Shown here piece by piece: positions 8,407-16,595 of a stretch of DNA of 48,598 bases. How positions within the stretch are numbered: the stretch's first letter is position 1; the number at the start of each line of letters is the position of its first letter. The notes under the pieces are model-generated. The model had not been told where the DNA came from and ran no database searches. It worked only from the letters and a program-made list of their open reading frames with translations. The stretch lies in contig JALCCK010000013.1 in assembly GCA_022640795.1 (NCBI GenBank), positions 1 through 48,598 on the forward strand, read 5' to 3'. The position numbers and the translations under genes are program-made. Source of the DNA: Treponema sp. Lineage in GTDB: Bacteria; Spirochaetota; Spirochaetia; Treponematales; Treponemataceae.

Positions 8407-9401
8407 CATATATCTACGTTCTCGTCAGCAGTCCTGATGATTACTACTATGAGCAGGCGCTTATGTCTGTGACGTCACTGCGAATCTACATGCCAAAAGC
8501 ACGGCTCGTACTTCTCGCTGATAATAAAACAGTCAGCGGATTTACCGGGAAGCGTGTGGCGTTAAAAAAACTGGTAACAGAAATTATTACCGTACCTTTT
8601 GCGGACACGGTACAAAAGACAGAACGCTCGCGCCTTATAAAGACTTCCATACCGGACTATATAGACGGCCCTTTTCTGTATATAGATTGCGATACGATAA
8701 TTTGTGATGATCTTTCGGCAATACGGGACTATGGGTACGAACTTGCCGGTGTGCTCGACTGTCATGTCTTTTTGAATGATCATATACACAAAGATTATTT
8801 TCTTGAACGGGACCGCAGACTTGGTTTTTCGGGAACAAAAGCGGCAGGATATAATATAAACGGCGGGTTGCTTTATGCAGAAAACAACGACCTCACAAAA
8901 CGTTTTTTTACGGCATGGAACGACGCATGGCGATATTCCGCATACAGAAAACATGATTTCCATGATCAGTCAGCATTGAATCAGGCAAATTATCTTACCG
9001 GGCTCAAAATAAAACTACTGCCGGGTGAATGGAACTGTCAGCCTGCACATGGAGGCCTTGCTTTTCTTGGTAGCGCAAAAATAGTGCATTATTTTTCATC
9101 GGAGTTCAAAGCTTCTAACTATATTCCCTATTATAAACTGGCCGATGTACAGCTGCAGCAGCGTATAAAAGAAAGCGGTTCCATACCGGCCGATATTCTG
9201 CAGATGATACAACAGCCAAAATTCCAGTTTAATAAAGTACAGTTAATTTCCGATCAGCGAATCGTCAGTATAATGCAATCACCCTTACTCTTCACGCTTG
9301 CGGATTTAAAGACTCACGCCGCACCAGTTTTCAAGTTCTTGGAACGACAGACAAAATTTTTCAGGAAATTGGGAAAACTGCTGGCACATACCACATCATG
9401 A
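8403..9401 (+). CDS. Glycosyltransferase, GT8-like (GT-A fold)
   Basis: This 332-residue protein opens with a beta strand plus a VTSLRIYMPKARLVLLAD segment, as in family 8 transferases. It carries the metal-binding DxD motif in FLYIDCDTIICDDL at about residue 100. An NINGGLLYAEN acceptor-side motif and HDQSALNQAN follow, also familiar from family 8 and related galactosyl- or glucosyltransferases. There is no signal peptide, so it should act on the cytoplasmic side with a nucleotide sugar donor. Its ATG overlaps the epimerase stop (ATGA), making translational coupling likely. UDP-GalA or UDP-GlcA made by its neighbours are plausible donors, but donor and acceptor are unproven. A weak A/T-only hairpin follows the stop. 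Confidence 0.8.
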   Translation: MTYIYVLVSSPDDYYYEQALMSVTSLRIYMPKARLVLLADNKTVSGFTGKRVALKKLVTEIITVPFADTVQKTERSRLIKTSIPDYIDGPFLYIDCDTIICDDLSAIRDYGYELAGVLDCHVFLNDHIHKDYFLERDRRLGFSGTKAAGYNINGGLLYAENNDLTKRFFTAWNDAWRYSAYRKHDFHDQSALNQANYLTGLKIKLLPGEWNCQPAHGGLAFLGSAKIVHYFSSEFKASNYIPYYKLADVQLQQRIKESGSIPADILQMIQQPKFQFNKVQLISDQRIVSIMQSPLLFTLADLKTHAAPVFKFLERQTKFFRKLGKLLAHTTS

Positions 9402-9403
9402 TT

Positions 9404-9436
9404 TTATAAAAGTTCTCCTATAACAAAATTTTATAA
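9404..9436 (+). terminator. Weak A/T-rich hairpin at the end of the polymer cluster
   Basis: TTATAAAA (9404-9411) and TTTTATAA (9429-9436) form an 8-bp perfect inverted repeat immediately after the glycosyltransferase stop and just before the promoter of the small membrane gene. It lacks G:C pairs and a clear T-run, so it would be a poor terminator. It may only be a border between two transcription units. Confidence 0.3.
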
Positions 9437-9438
9437 GA

Positions 9439-9467
9439 TTGACAAAAACAATGCTTTTATCTACAAT
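9439..9467 (+). promoter_or_regulatory. Near-consensus sigma70 promoter for the 33-residue membrane protein
   Basis: TTGACA (9439-9444), exactly 17 bp, then TACAAT (9462-9467). This is one of the best sigma70-type promoters in the window. Transcription should begin near 9474, about 20 bases before the ATG at 9496, and it separates the small gene from the polymer cluster. Confidence 0.75.
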
Positions 9468-9495
9468 AATAAAACTTATATGTGGAGACTTCGCC

Positions 9496-9597
9496 ATGAA
9501 AAAAAGAATACAGAGATTTGTCAGGAATCCGTTCTTTCCAGCGGTTGTTTATGCATGCGTTATAGGAGCAACCTATCTGCTGCTGCTTATCAACTAG
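9496..9597 (+). CDS. 33-residue single-span membrane microprotein
   Basis: The ATG at 9496 is preceded by GGAG (9484-9487) at 8-bp spacing and by a strong promoter, and TAG ends the frame at 9595. The product starts with a basic stretch (MKKRIQRFVRNP), followed by one hydrophobic helix of about 20 residues (FFPAVVYACVIGATYLLLLI) ending in Asn. The basic start suggests an N-in orientation in the inner membrane. I recognise no family. Promoter, ribosome site and an amphiphilic product together make it a likely real gene. It sits between the polymer cluster and the converging UDP-glucose dehydrogenase, so a link to envelope biogenesis is possible but unsupported. Confidence 0.65.
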   Translation: MKKRIQRFVRNPFFPAVVYACVIGATYLLLLIN

Positions 9598-9667
9598 TGT
9601 ACAGTATCCGTCATCCGGAATGAAATATCTTCAGCCGGAAGCGTGACTGCCGCCGGTTGAAAAAACG

Positions 9668-10897
9668 TTAATCACGTGTATAAAGATCCCGGGTATAAAC
9701 CTTGCCTTTTGCGTCGTCAAGTACTGTGTCATAGCGGTTTGCAACGATAACGTCGGATTCCTGTTTGAATTCGGCAAGATTGTTCACGATGCGGCTGCCG
9801 AAAAAAGTTTCACCGTCTTTCAGCGTCGGTTCGTAGATAATGACCGTTGCACCTTTCGCTTTCACGCGCTTCATGATTCCCTGAATCGAAGACTGTCTGA
9901 AATTGTCCGAATTCGACTTCATGGTAAGCCGGTATACGCCGACCGTTACAGGATGTTCTTTGCTTCTGTCATACAACGCAGAAGAACGATAATAACCGGC
10001 TTTTGCAAGAACACGGTCGGCAATAAAGTCTTTCCGTGTCCGGTTCGCCTGTACGATGGCGCTCATGATATTCTGCGGAACATCGTTAAAATTGGCAAGC
10101 AGCTGTTTCGAATCCTTCGGAAGGCAGTATCCGCCATACCCGAACGACGGATTGTTATAAAAAACTCCGATTCGGGGATCAAGGCAGACCCCTTCGATTA
10201 TCTGTTTCGTATCAAGTTCACGTACTTCCGCATAGGTATCGAGCTCATTGAAAAAACTGACGCGCAGGGCAAGATAGGTATTGGCAAACAGTTTTACCGC
10301 TTCCGCTTCGGTAGAATGCGTTAACAGGATATCTATATCTTTTTTGAGTGCACCTTCGGCAAGCAGACCGGCAAAAGTTTTCGCCGTATCCTTCATGGAA
10401 TCGGGGGCCCCGACGATAATACGGCTCGGATACAGATCATCGTACAGAGCCTTCCCCTCACGAAGAAATTCAGGGCTGAAAATGATATTCTGCGTATTGT
10501 ATTTTTCACGGACAGTCTGCGTATAGCCAACAGGTACGGTCGACTTCACAACCATAACGGCAGCAGGATTGACTTTCAGAACCAGTTCGATAACAGATTC
10601 CACGGAACTGGTATCAAAATAGTTTTTCTGGGGGTCATAGTTGGTCGGTGTTGCAATGACCACAAAATCAGCATTCCGGTACGCATACTCACCGTCCAGT
10701 ACGGCGGTAAGATCAAGCGTTCCTTTTTTCAGGTAGTCGGAAATTTCCCTGTCAACTATCGGTGAAATTCCTCTGTTTATTTTATCGATTTTTTCCTGAA
10801 GGATATCGACAGCAAAAACCTTATTGTGCTGCGCCAGAAGCACTGCATTTGCAAGACCGACATATCCGGTCCCTGCGACAGCAATAGTATACGACAT
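9668..10897 (-). CDS. ugd: UDP-glucose 6-dehydrogenase
   Basis: This 409-residue enzyme oxidises UDP-glucose to UDP-glucuronate with two NAD+. The NAD-binding start is [17 protein letters not shown], with VFAVDI about 15 residues on. The conserved [11 protein letters not shown] and [11 protein letters not shown] segments follow, and the catalytic Cys258 lies in [14 protein letters not shown]. Length fits the short bacterial Ugd type (E. coli about 388). AAGGGA precedes the ATG. It faces the polymer cluster, and its product feeds the UDP-glucuronate 4-epimerase at 7381, so the two units probably serve one pathway. A perfect 20-bp inverted repeat lies in its upstream region. No clear terminator follows: an imperfect hairpin near 9630-9660 has its T-run on the wrong side. 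Confidence 0.93.
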   Translation of the reverse strand: MSYTIAVAGTGYVGLANAVLLAQHNKVFAVDILQEKIDKINRGISPIVDREISDYLKKGTLDLTAVLDGEYAYRNADFVVIATPTNYDPQKNYFDTSSVESVIELVLKVNPAAVMVVKSTVPVGYTQTVREKYNTQNIIFSPEFLREGKALYDDLYPSRIIVGAPDSMKDTAKTFAGLLAEGALKKDIDILLTHSTEAEAVKLFANTYLALRVSFFNELDTYAEVRELDTKQIIEGVCLDPRIGVFYNNPSFGYGGYCLPKDSKQLLANFNDVPQNIMSAIVQANRTRKDFIADRVLAKAGYYRSSALYDRSKEHPVTVGVYRLTMKSNSDNFRQSSIQGIMKRVKAKGATVIIYEPTLKDGETFFGSRIVNNLAEFKQESDVIVANRYDTVLDDAKGKVYTRDLYTRD

Positions 10898-10926
10898 AGT
10901 TCCCTTCTTACTTCTTAATGTGGATA

Positions 10927-10971
10927 CCGGAATTTATAAAAATTTGTACAGCAAATTTTTATAAATTCCGG
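10927..10971. repeat. Perfect 20-bp inverted repeat upstream of ugd
   Basis: The arm at 10927-10946 (starting CCGGAATTTATAAAAA) is the exact reverse complement of 10952-10971, with a 5-base loop TACAG. It lies 29-74 bases upstream of the ugd ATG, and also upstream of the divergent ArsC-like gene. In ugd mRNA it would form a long, mostly A-U hairpin; as DNA it could be an operator. The absence of a following T-run on either strand argues against a simple terminator. Confidence 0.7.
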
Positions 10972-10999
10972 TAAAGCCTGTTGCAAAAGTCAACAGACC

Positions 11000-11027
11000 T
11001 TTACAATTGATGCAAGTATACTATAAT
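11000..11027 (+). promoter_or_regulatory. Sigma70-type promoter P1 of the ArsC-like gene
   Basis: TTTACA (11000-11005), a 16-bp spacer, then a perfect TATAAT (11022-11027). The start point would be near 11034, giving a leader of about 77 bases that contains the palindrome GTTCACGGCGTGAAC (11045-11059). Confidence 0.6.
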
Positions 11028-11064
11028 TTCGTCATTTATGGAAGGTTCACGGCGTGAACAAAGT

Positions 11065-11097
11065 TTGACGATTTTATCTGTTTATAGTACTATAAAC
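11065..11097 (+). promoter_or_regulatory. Second promoter P2 overlapped by an 18-bp perfect palindrome
   Basis: TTGACG (11065-11070), 17 bp, TACTAT (11088-11093). The -10 box is embedded in the perfect palindrome GTTTATAGTACTATAAAC (11080-11097), so a dimeric repressor bound there would block this promoter. Initiation would be only about 10 bases before the ATG at 11111, leaving barely room for the AGGAG ribosome site. P2 is therefore less certain than P1. Confidence 0.45.
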
Positions 11098-11110
11098 AAA
11101 AGGAGCCGGT

Positions 11111-11455
11111 ATGATCCAGATTTTCGGAACACCGAAATGTAAAAATACAAAAAAGGCGGAACGGTTCTTCAGGGAACGCAGAATACCATTTCAGCTGATA
11201 AATCTCTTCGAAAAAGAAATGAGTCCCCGGGAATTTCAATCCGTCGTGAAGGCAGTGGGCGGTATCGAAAATCTTATCGACCGCGACAGCAGGGACTATT
11301 CCCGCATTGCATGGCTGAGTGAAGAGGACATTCCCGAAAAACTCACGGCCGAACCGCAGCTTATGAAGACACCTGTCGTCAGAAACGGTGCCGGAGCCTG
11401 CTGCGGATACCAGCCTGACTGCTGGAAAAAATTCTGCACAGACACGGTAAAATAA
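11111..11455 (+). CDS. ArsC/Spx-like thioredoxin-fold protein
   Basis: This 114-residue protein belongs to the arsenate-reductase-like glutaredoxin family (ArsC/YffB/Spx). It has the opening IFGTPKCKNTKKAERFF with one N-terminal cysteine in the usual position, a central EKEMSPREFQSVVKAVGG helix region, and the conserved cis-proline segment LMKTPVVRNG. A second Cys pair (ACC) near residue 97 could resolve a disulfide, but the classical CxxC is absent. Family members include arsenate reductases and redox regulators, and the sequence does not say which this is. AGGAG lies 5 bases before the ATG. It is flanked by two promoters and two palindromes, so its expression is probably switched, and it converges on gpmI. 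Confidence 0.75.
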   Translation: MIQIFGTPKCKNTKKAERFFRERRIPFQLINLFEKEMSPREFQSVVKAVGGIENLIDRDSRDYSRIAWLSEEDIPEKLTAEPQLMKTPVVRNGAGACCGYQPDCWKKFCTDTVK

Positions 11456-11483
11456 AAAGACCGTCCGGCGAAACAGACGGTCT
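11448..11483 (-). terminator. Rho-independent terminator of gpmI
   Basis: AGACCGTC (11458-11465) and GACGGTCT (11476-11483) form a perfect 8-bp stem with a 10-base loop. On the - strand it is followed by TTTTTATTTT, the classical form. On the + strand the run precedes the stem, so it would serve gpmI rather than the convergent ArsC-like gene. Confidence 0.8.
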
Positions 11484-11507
11484 GACAGCGTTTTCCGGGT
11501 AACGACG

Positions 11508-13175
11508 CTATTTTAAGGTTATGAGGCTTTTATCGTAATCAGTCGGTGCTTCAAATCCCATCAAATTGATAAGCGTCGCAGCCCACGAACTGATACCAAG
11601 CCCCTCGTTGAGGGTTTTATCGTATTCACCCTTGTATTCCGGATCATAAATAATGCCGGGAACCGGATTCAGGCTGTGTGACGTTTTTGCCTTGGGTTCT
11701 CCGTCCGCCTTTATCTTAACTGCACCGCTTTTCTTGTCGTGCTCGTACATATCGTCAGAGTTTCCGTGATCGGCTGTCAGGCAGAGTATGCCGCCGGCTT
11801 TTTCAACCGCGGTTCTGAGCCGTCCAAGCTGCAGATCCATGCCTTCCATAGAACAGACGACGGCATTGAACACACCGGTATGCCCGACCATATCGCCGTT
11901 GGGATAGTTCAAACGGATGTGGTCGTACTTTCCGCTTTCAACAGCCGCAATAACGCGGTCCGTAATTTCGGCACATTTCATCCACGGGCGCTGTTCAAAA
12001 GGAACAACATCCGATTTTATCTCTTCGTAATCCTCGAGCTGTTCATCGAATTTTCCGAGCTTGTTGCCGTTAAAAAAATAGGTCACATGTCCGTATTTCT
12101 GCGTTTCCGAAATAGCCAGCAGATGAACACCACTTTTCGTCAGATATTCACCCATCGTACGATCGATCGACGGCGGTTCGACAAGGTACTGTTTCGGGAT
12201 ATGCAGATCACCGTCGTATTCCATCATACCGGCATATTCAACCTGCGGTACCCGTTTACGATCGAATTTATCAAAATCAGCACCGGTTTCAAATGCGGCG
12301 GTAATCTCAAGCGCACGATCTCCGCGGAAATTAAAGAAAATGACGCTGTCGCCGTCATTTATGGTTCCTATCGGTTTACCGTCTTCCGCAATGCAGAAAT
12401 CCTTCAGATCCTGGTCAATCATGCCGGGATTTTCCTTCCGGTAGGTTTCGATAGCTTCGGTCGCGCTTGCAAACTGGCGGCTTTCGCCGAGCACGTGACA
12501 TTTCCAGCCCCGTTCGACCATAGACCAGTCTGCGTTATAACGGTCCATGGTTATCCACATACGGCCGCCGCCGGAAGCAATCCGGTAATCACAGCCGTCC
12601 GTACTCTGTTCTTTCAGAAATGCTTCAAACGGCGTTACATATTCGAGAGCCGACGTTTCACCGACATCCCGGCCGTCAATTAAAGCGTGCACACGAATTC
12701 TGGTCACTCCTTCTTTTTTTGCCTCTTTGATCATTGCTTTAAGGTGATCAATATGAGAATGTACGTTTCCGTCGGAAAGAAGGCCGATAAAATGCAGGGT
12801 ACTGTTTTTGTTTTTGACATTTGAGGTCAGCTTTTTCCACGTTTCACCGGCAAACATCTTACCGCTCTGCAGAGAACCGGAAACGAGCTTTGCGCCCTGC
12901 GCAAAAACACGGCCGCAACCGATTGCATTATGACCGACTTCGCTGTTCCCCATATCGTCGTCACTCGGAAGCCCGACAGCAGTTCCGTGCGCCTTCAATT
13001 TCGTATGGGGACAATTCGCGGTAAACCAGTCAAGATATTTCATACGTGATGCCTTTACCGCATCCCCCGCTTCATATTTACCATAACCGACACCGTCCAT
13101 GATGACGAAAACGACAGGGCCCCGTCTCCCTTTCCAGTTCGGATTTTTCTGTAATGCATGCATTGTATCTGCCAT
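11508..13175 (-). CDS. gpmI: 2,3-bisphosphoglycerate-independent phosphoglycerate mutase
   Basis: This 555-residue metalloenzyme interconverts 3- and 2-phosphoglycerate in glycolysis. It belongs to the alkaline phosphatase superfamily: the metal-binding aspartate is D27 in VIMDGVG, the phosphorylated nucleophile is Ser78 in DMGNSEVGHNAIG, and the substrate-binding segments LSDGNVHSH, HALIDGRDV and LTADHGNSDDM all appear. Length and inserts (for example the SGGGRMWITMDRY region) resemble the longer plant/trypanosomatid-like form found in some bacteria. The ATG follows AGGAGC closely. A terminator lies beyond the stop. Upstream is the palindrome TATAGTAACTATA. It stands alone, as expected for a housekeeping glycolytic gene. 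Confidence 0.95.
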   Translation of the reverse strand: MADTMHALQKNPNWKGRRGPVVFVIMDGVGYGKYEAGDAVKASRMKYLDWFTANCPHTKLKAHGTAVGLPSDDDMGNSEVGHNAIGCGRVFAQGAKLVSGSLQSGKMFAGETWKKLTSNVKNKNSTLHFIGLLSDGNVHSHIDHLKAMIKEAKKEGVTRIRVHALIDGRDVGETSALEYVTPFEAFLKEQSTDGCDYRIASGGGRMWITMDRYNADWSMVERGWKCHVLGESRQFASATEAIETYRKENPGMIDQDLKDFCIAEDGKPIGTINDGDSVIFFNFRGDRALEITAAFETGADFDKFDRKRVPQVEYAGMMEYDGDLHIPKQYLVEPPSIDRTMGEYLTKSGVHLLAISETQKYGHVTYFFNGNKLGKFDEQLEDYEEIKSDVVPFEQRPWMKCAEITDRVIAAVESGKYDHIRLNYPNGDMVGHTGVFNAVVCSMEGMDLQLGRLRTAVEKAGGILCLTADHGNSDDMYEHDKKSGAVKIKADGEPKAKTSHSLNPVPGIIYDPEYKGEYDKTLNEGLGISSWAATLINLMGFEAPTDYDKSLITLK

Positions 13176-13225
13176 GTCTGCTCCTTACTATTTATAGAGA
13201 AAATAATAGACTGATAAGATTTTTA

Positions 13226-13238
13226 TATAGTAACTATA
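13226..13238. promoter_or_regulatory. Palindrome TATAGTAACTATA upstream of gpmI
   Basis: A perfect 13-bp palindrome (half-sites TATAGT and ACTATA around one base) lies about 50 bp upstream of the gpmI start. It shares its half-site with the palindrome at the ArsC-like promoter (11080-11097), which suggests, without proving, one regulator for both. A/T-rich palindromes also arise by chance. Confidence 0.3.
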
Positions 13239-13253
13239 GCAATTTTAAGGGGT

Positions 13254-13817
13254 TTATTCAATGCGGAATTGTTCAGCAGTACCGGCATCCGTCGGAAAAA
13301 GCAGGTCGTCCGGAGCCGCAGCAGAATCGGAATCCGCCGTATAAATACGGGCTGCAAGATACATTCCGCCTGCGGCGTTTTCCGGCAGAATATAAAGCCA
13401 CGTATCATCCAGTTTCGTTACATTCCGGAAACCCGCAGCTGCCTGCTGCAGATCAAACGCCGCCGCTGCCGAATATGCCTGATCAAGATTAGTACGGGCT
13501 GCATAGACAACCAGAACAGTTTTTCCCGCAGCGGCAGGGAATGCAGCCCGCAGCAGTGTAAAATCATGATCAAGTGCCGTTATAATATACTGCGGACAGC
13601 TGCTGCCGAAACCTTTCGATTTCCAGTCCTGACAGGGATTATATACGGCCGGCGCATCCTGTTGTATCCCCGGTTCCACTGCAGACCCGGCTGCAGCGGA
13701 AGCCGCTCCCCCCGGTACGGCGGACGGAGCCGAAACGCAGCCGGCTGCAAAAAACACGAGGAACACAACCGGAATAACCGGCAGCAGGTTGTACAATGAA
13801 GATCTGTCAGTCAGCAT
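13254..13817 (-). CDS. Putative lipoprotein
   Basis: The best start is the ATG at 13817, which overlaps the stop of the upstream chemoreceptor gene. The 187-residue product begins with a basic/polar segment and a hydrophobic stretch ([17 protein letters not shown]) ending in a lipobox (FAAGC), so it should be lipidated at Cys. An Ala/Gly/Pro-rich linker of about 30 residues follows, then a globular part with [14 protein letters not shown] (two cysteines that could pair) and [17 protein letters not shown] recognise no family. Coupling to a chemoreceptor gene hints at an envelope sensory partner, for instance a ligand-binding lipoprotein, but there is no binding-protein fold to support that. 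The longer frame starting at 13889 runs inside the receptor gene and is not favoured. Confidence 0.7.
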   Translation of the reverse strand: MLTDRSSLYNLLPVIPVVFLVFFAAGCVSAPSAVPGGAASAAAGSAVEPGIQQDAPAVYNPCQDWKSKGFGSSCPQYIITALDHDFTLLRAAFPAAAGKTVLVVYAARTNLDQAYSAAAAFDLQQAAAGFRNVTKLDDTWLYILPENAAGGMYLAARIYTADSDSAAAPDDLLFPTDAGTAEQFRIE

Positions 13818-15699
13818 TGTCTTCAGTATGAAATTTTTGAATCTCAGAAGCAAGCGTCTGGATATTACTGCTGTTTTCAAGTGATGCATCGTTAACGGTA
13901 TGTATTGCAGCTGTTATCTGTGTCGTTCCGGACGACATTTCATTCATGGCTCCGTTTATCTTCATGGTAACCTTTGCCAGAACTTCCATTTCTTCCACGA
14001 TCTGTTTTCCACTCGAAAGCATTTCTTCAGAACTGTTCTTTACGACATTCATGCTTTCGTCAATACTCTTTATAGAGGTAAGCACCTGTTCGTTTCCCGA
14101 CGTCTGTTCCTGCATCGCCGCCATTATGATCTCTTCCTGCTGTTTGACGGTATTGGAAAGATTAAAGATTACACCGAACTGCTCCTGAACCAGTTTTGTA
14201 CTGTCGGAAATATTCGCGATCGATTCCGACAGTGCTTTCAGTTTACCGTTAATGGTCTTACCCTGAACATTCGACTGTTCCGCAAGTTTTCTGATTTCAT
14301 CGGCAACAACGGCGAATCCTTTTCCGGCTTCTCCGGCATGAGCAGCTTCAATTGCCGCATTCATGGCCAGGAGGTTCGTCTGGCGCGCAATATTCTGTAT
14401 AATGGAAGTCGCCTCAAGCAGCCCTTCGGAATCATCAAGAATCGTCTGGGATGTCTTTACCGCATCCTCAACCTTGGTTTGTCCGATTCCTGATGCCTCG
14501 TTCAGGGAGTTAACTGACACCGTGTTCTTTTTGAGGATTTCCGTAACCGAATTGACATTGGCGACCATCTCCTCGACAGCGGAAGACGACGTAGAAACAT
14601 TCGAAGACTGGCGGTCGACGTCGGTATTAAGTCCTTTTATGTGGTCAAGAATTGTGTTGACGGTTGCCTGCGCTTCTTCAACGCCGGCCGCCTGATTTAC
14701 CATCTGGTTCTTTACCGATTCGATATTCGCCGCAATCTGCGTAACCGCAGACGACGTTTCAGCCATACTCGTGGAAAGATCCTGTGCGGAATCAGTAGAT
14801 TTTCTCACCGACCCCTGCAGTTCCGTCAGCAAATCCTTTGTCGTTTTATAGAAACGGTTCAAATCGTTTACAAGAATTCCCAGTTCGTCCCGTCCGTGTA
14901 CCCGGGTATACGGGCAGGTATAGTCTCTGGAGGCAATATTTTCGGTAAATGCCGAAATATCATGAAGCCGGTTTTTGACTCCTCTCATATTCTGAAAATT
15001 ATCGAGAATTCCGAGGAGTACAGCGACAACGCCGCAGGGCAGCGTCTTCGTAAGAAAAATGGAAACGGCATCCGCTCCCGAACCGTTTGCGGCAAGGAAC
15101 GGTGTTATACTGATCATGAAAATTCCGATACAGCTGAAAAAGGCAACCAGCGTCGAGCGTGCAACGAGCGTCAGCGGAATATCCTGCCGGCGCAGCGGAA
15201 GAAACGAAACCGCACTTTCCAGCCGCTGAATAAAATGGATGTAAAAGAAAAGTGAAAAAAGAAAAAGCTGCGAAACGGAGATGAACAGCATCGGCAGCAG
15301 TCTGACGGAAATACCCAGCATAAGGGAATCCAGTTTTATCAGAACCGGAATAAAAAAACCGTTAACAACCGGAATAACGATAGCCAGAATAACAAATTTT
15401 TTTTCTGCACCGTTTGCAGTGGCAATAGATGCATCGGAACCGTCGTAGGCAAGAATCTTTTTTACGAAGTGTTTGTAGCAGAAGAGCGCTGCTGCTACTA
15501 CAATTATAAAGGAAATAATGGTAGGAGGCGCTGTTACAAGCGCTATAACGGTTGCCGCATCAAGAAATCCAAGATATATCGGTACAAGCGATACCGCAAC
15601 AACAGGAACAAAAAAAACAAGTACGTAAAAAAAGGCAACGGACTTCGGAAGTTTCTTCGGTACCTTGTCCGTATAAAATTCACTATCTGTAAACTGCAT
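13807..15699 (-). CDS. Methyl-accepting chemotaxis protein with multi-pass membrane input region
   Basis: The ATG at 15699 follows GGAGG at 4-base spacing, giving 630 residues; a longer frame to 15762 has no ribosome site. Unlike a standard two-helix receptor, the N-terminal ~260 residues contain about six hydrophobic helices in two groups (residues about 20-90 and 105-250), with little periplasmic sequence. A short HAMP-like segment ([24 protein letters not shown]) follows, then a long coiled coil. The signalling tip [17 protein letters not shown] and [15 protein letters not shown] are well conserved, so coupling to CheA/CheW is expected. The input may sense membrane state or a ligand within the bilayer; this is inference. 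It overlaps the lipoprotein gene at its 3' end. Confidence 0.88.
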   Translation of the reverse strand: MQFTDSEFYTDKVPKKLPKSVAFFYVLVFFVPVVAVSLVPIYLGFLDAATVIALVTAPPTIISFIIVVAAALFCYKHFVKKILAYDGSDASIATANGAEKKFVILAIVIPVVNGFFIPVLIKLDSLMLGISVRLLPMLFISVSQLFLFSLFFYIHFIQRLESAVSFLPLRRQDIPLTLVARSTLVAFFSCIGIFMISITPFLAANGSGADAVSIFLTKTLPCGVVAVLLGILDNFQNMRGVKNRLHDISAFTENIASRDYTCPYTRVHGRDELGILVNDLNRFYKTTKDLLTELQGSVRKSTDSAQDLSTSMAETSSAVTQIAANIESVKNQMVNQAAGVEEAQATVNTILDHIKGLNTDVDRQSSNVSTSSSAVEEMVANVNSVTEILKKNTVSVNSLNEASGIGQTKVEDAVKTSQTILDDSEGLLEATSIIQNIARQTNLLAMNAAIEAAHAGEAGKGFAVVADEIRKLAEQSNVQGKTINGKLKALSESIANISDSTKLVQEQFGVIFNLSNTVKQQEEIIMAAMQEQTSGNEQVLTSIKSIDESMNVVKNSSEEMLSSGKQIVEEMEVLAKVTMKINGAMNEMSSGTTQITAAIHTVNDASLENSSNIQTLASEIQKFHTEDNAD

Positions 15700-15799
15700 A
15701 TATCCTCCGGGTCGTACAACGTACTGCCGGGAAAAGTGCTCCCGGCAGGTTCTGACTATCATACCACATTTTTCAGTATTTTACGAGCTACGGTTTGAG

Positions 15800-16594
15800 T
15801 TACCCCAGCAGCATTCTGTCGTTGGAGAATTCCCCGCCGCTTGCTTTTTCGAACATCTCAAGCAGATCTGCAACCGCAAGATGCGCTTTTTCCTCTCCCT
15901 TTACGTCATACATAATACGGCCCTCGTTCATCATGATAAGCCGGTTCCCGTATTTTATGGCATCACGCATGTTATGCGTAACCATAAAAACAGTCAGATG
16001 ATCCCGCTCAATAATAGTCTGGGTAAGGTTCAGAACTTTTTTTGCGGTTTTCGGATCAAGAGCTGCAGTATGTTCATCAAGCAGCAGCAGTTTCGGTTTC
16101 TTCAGCGTAGCCATGAGCAGCGTCAGCGCCTGCCGCTGACCGCCGGAAAGCAGTCCGACTTTACTGGACATTCTGTTTTCCAGTCCCAGATCGATGAGTT
16201 TGAGCTTTTCATAATAGAGCTGCTTCTCCGCAGGAAGGATGCCCCAGCTCAAATTACGCCGCTTGCCGCGCCGCATGGCCATTGCAAGGTTTTCTTCTAT
16301 CTGCATATTGGAAGCGGTTCCCCACATCGGATCCTGAAATACGCGCCCGAGATACTTCGCGCGGACATGTTCTTTCATTCCGGTAATATCCATACCGTCG
16401 AGGAATATGGAACCGGTATCGGTAAAATGTACACCGGCAATAAGATTCAGCAGCGTAGATTTTCCTGCCCCGTTTCCACCGATAACGGTAACAAAATCAC
16501 CGTCGTCAATTTCAAGATTTATGTCAATCAGAGCCTGTTTTTCCGTGATGGTTCCGGGATCGAACGTTTTCGAAACATTAAATAATTTCAGCAT
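15800..16594 (-). CDS. ABC transporter ATP-binding protein (amino-acid/TrpX-type family)
   Basis: The start is ATG 16594 with GGGGAGG about 8 bases upstream, one base after the permease stop, giving 264 residues; a longer frame overlaps the permease and is rejected. Walker A is GGNGAGKST, the Q-loop lies in VFQDPMWGT, the signature is LSGGQRQAL, and Walker B is LLLLDEHTAALDP, followed by a switch histidine in MVTHNM. The protein pairs with the permease upstream. The two match the uncharacterised ABC systems (COG1101/COG4120 type) that in some bacteria carry amino acids such as tryptophan. The binding protein of such a system is usually adjacent but is absent here. Confidence 0.88.
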   Translation of the reverse strand: MLKLFNVSKTFDPGTITEKQALIDINLEIDDGDFVTVIGGNGAGKSTLLNLIAGVHFTDTGSIFLDGMDITGMKEHVRAKYLGRVFQDPMWGTASNMQIEENLAMAMRRGKRRNLSWGILPAEKQLYYEKLKLIDLGLENRMSSKVGLLSGGQRQALTLLMATLKKPKLLLLDEHTAALDPKTAKKVLNLTQTIIERDHLTVFMVTHNMRDAIKYGNRLIMMNEGRIMYDVKGEEKAHLAVADLLEMFEKASGGEFSNDRMLLG

Positions 16595-16595
16595 A

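Noticed and set aside
9620..9665. Rho-independent terminator of ugd
   Set aside because: The imperfect hairpin has its run of T on the wrong side for the - strand and no T-run on the + strand.
11111..11455. Genuine arsenate reductase
   Set aside because: Only the broad ArsC/Spx family can be supported; no ars operon genes (arsB, arsR) are nearby and the resolving cysteines are not clear.
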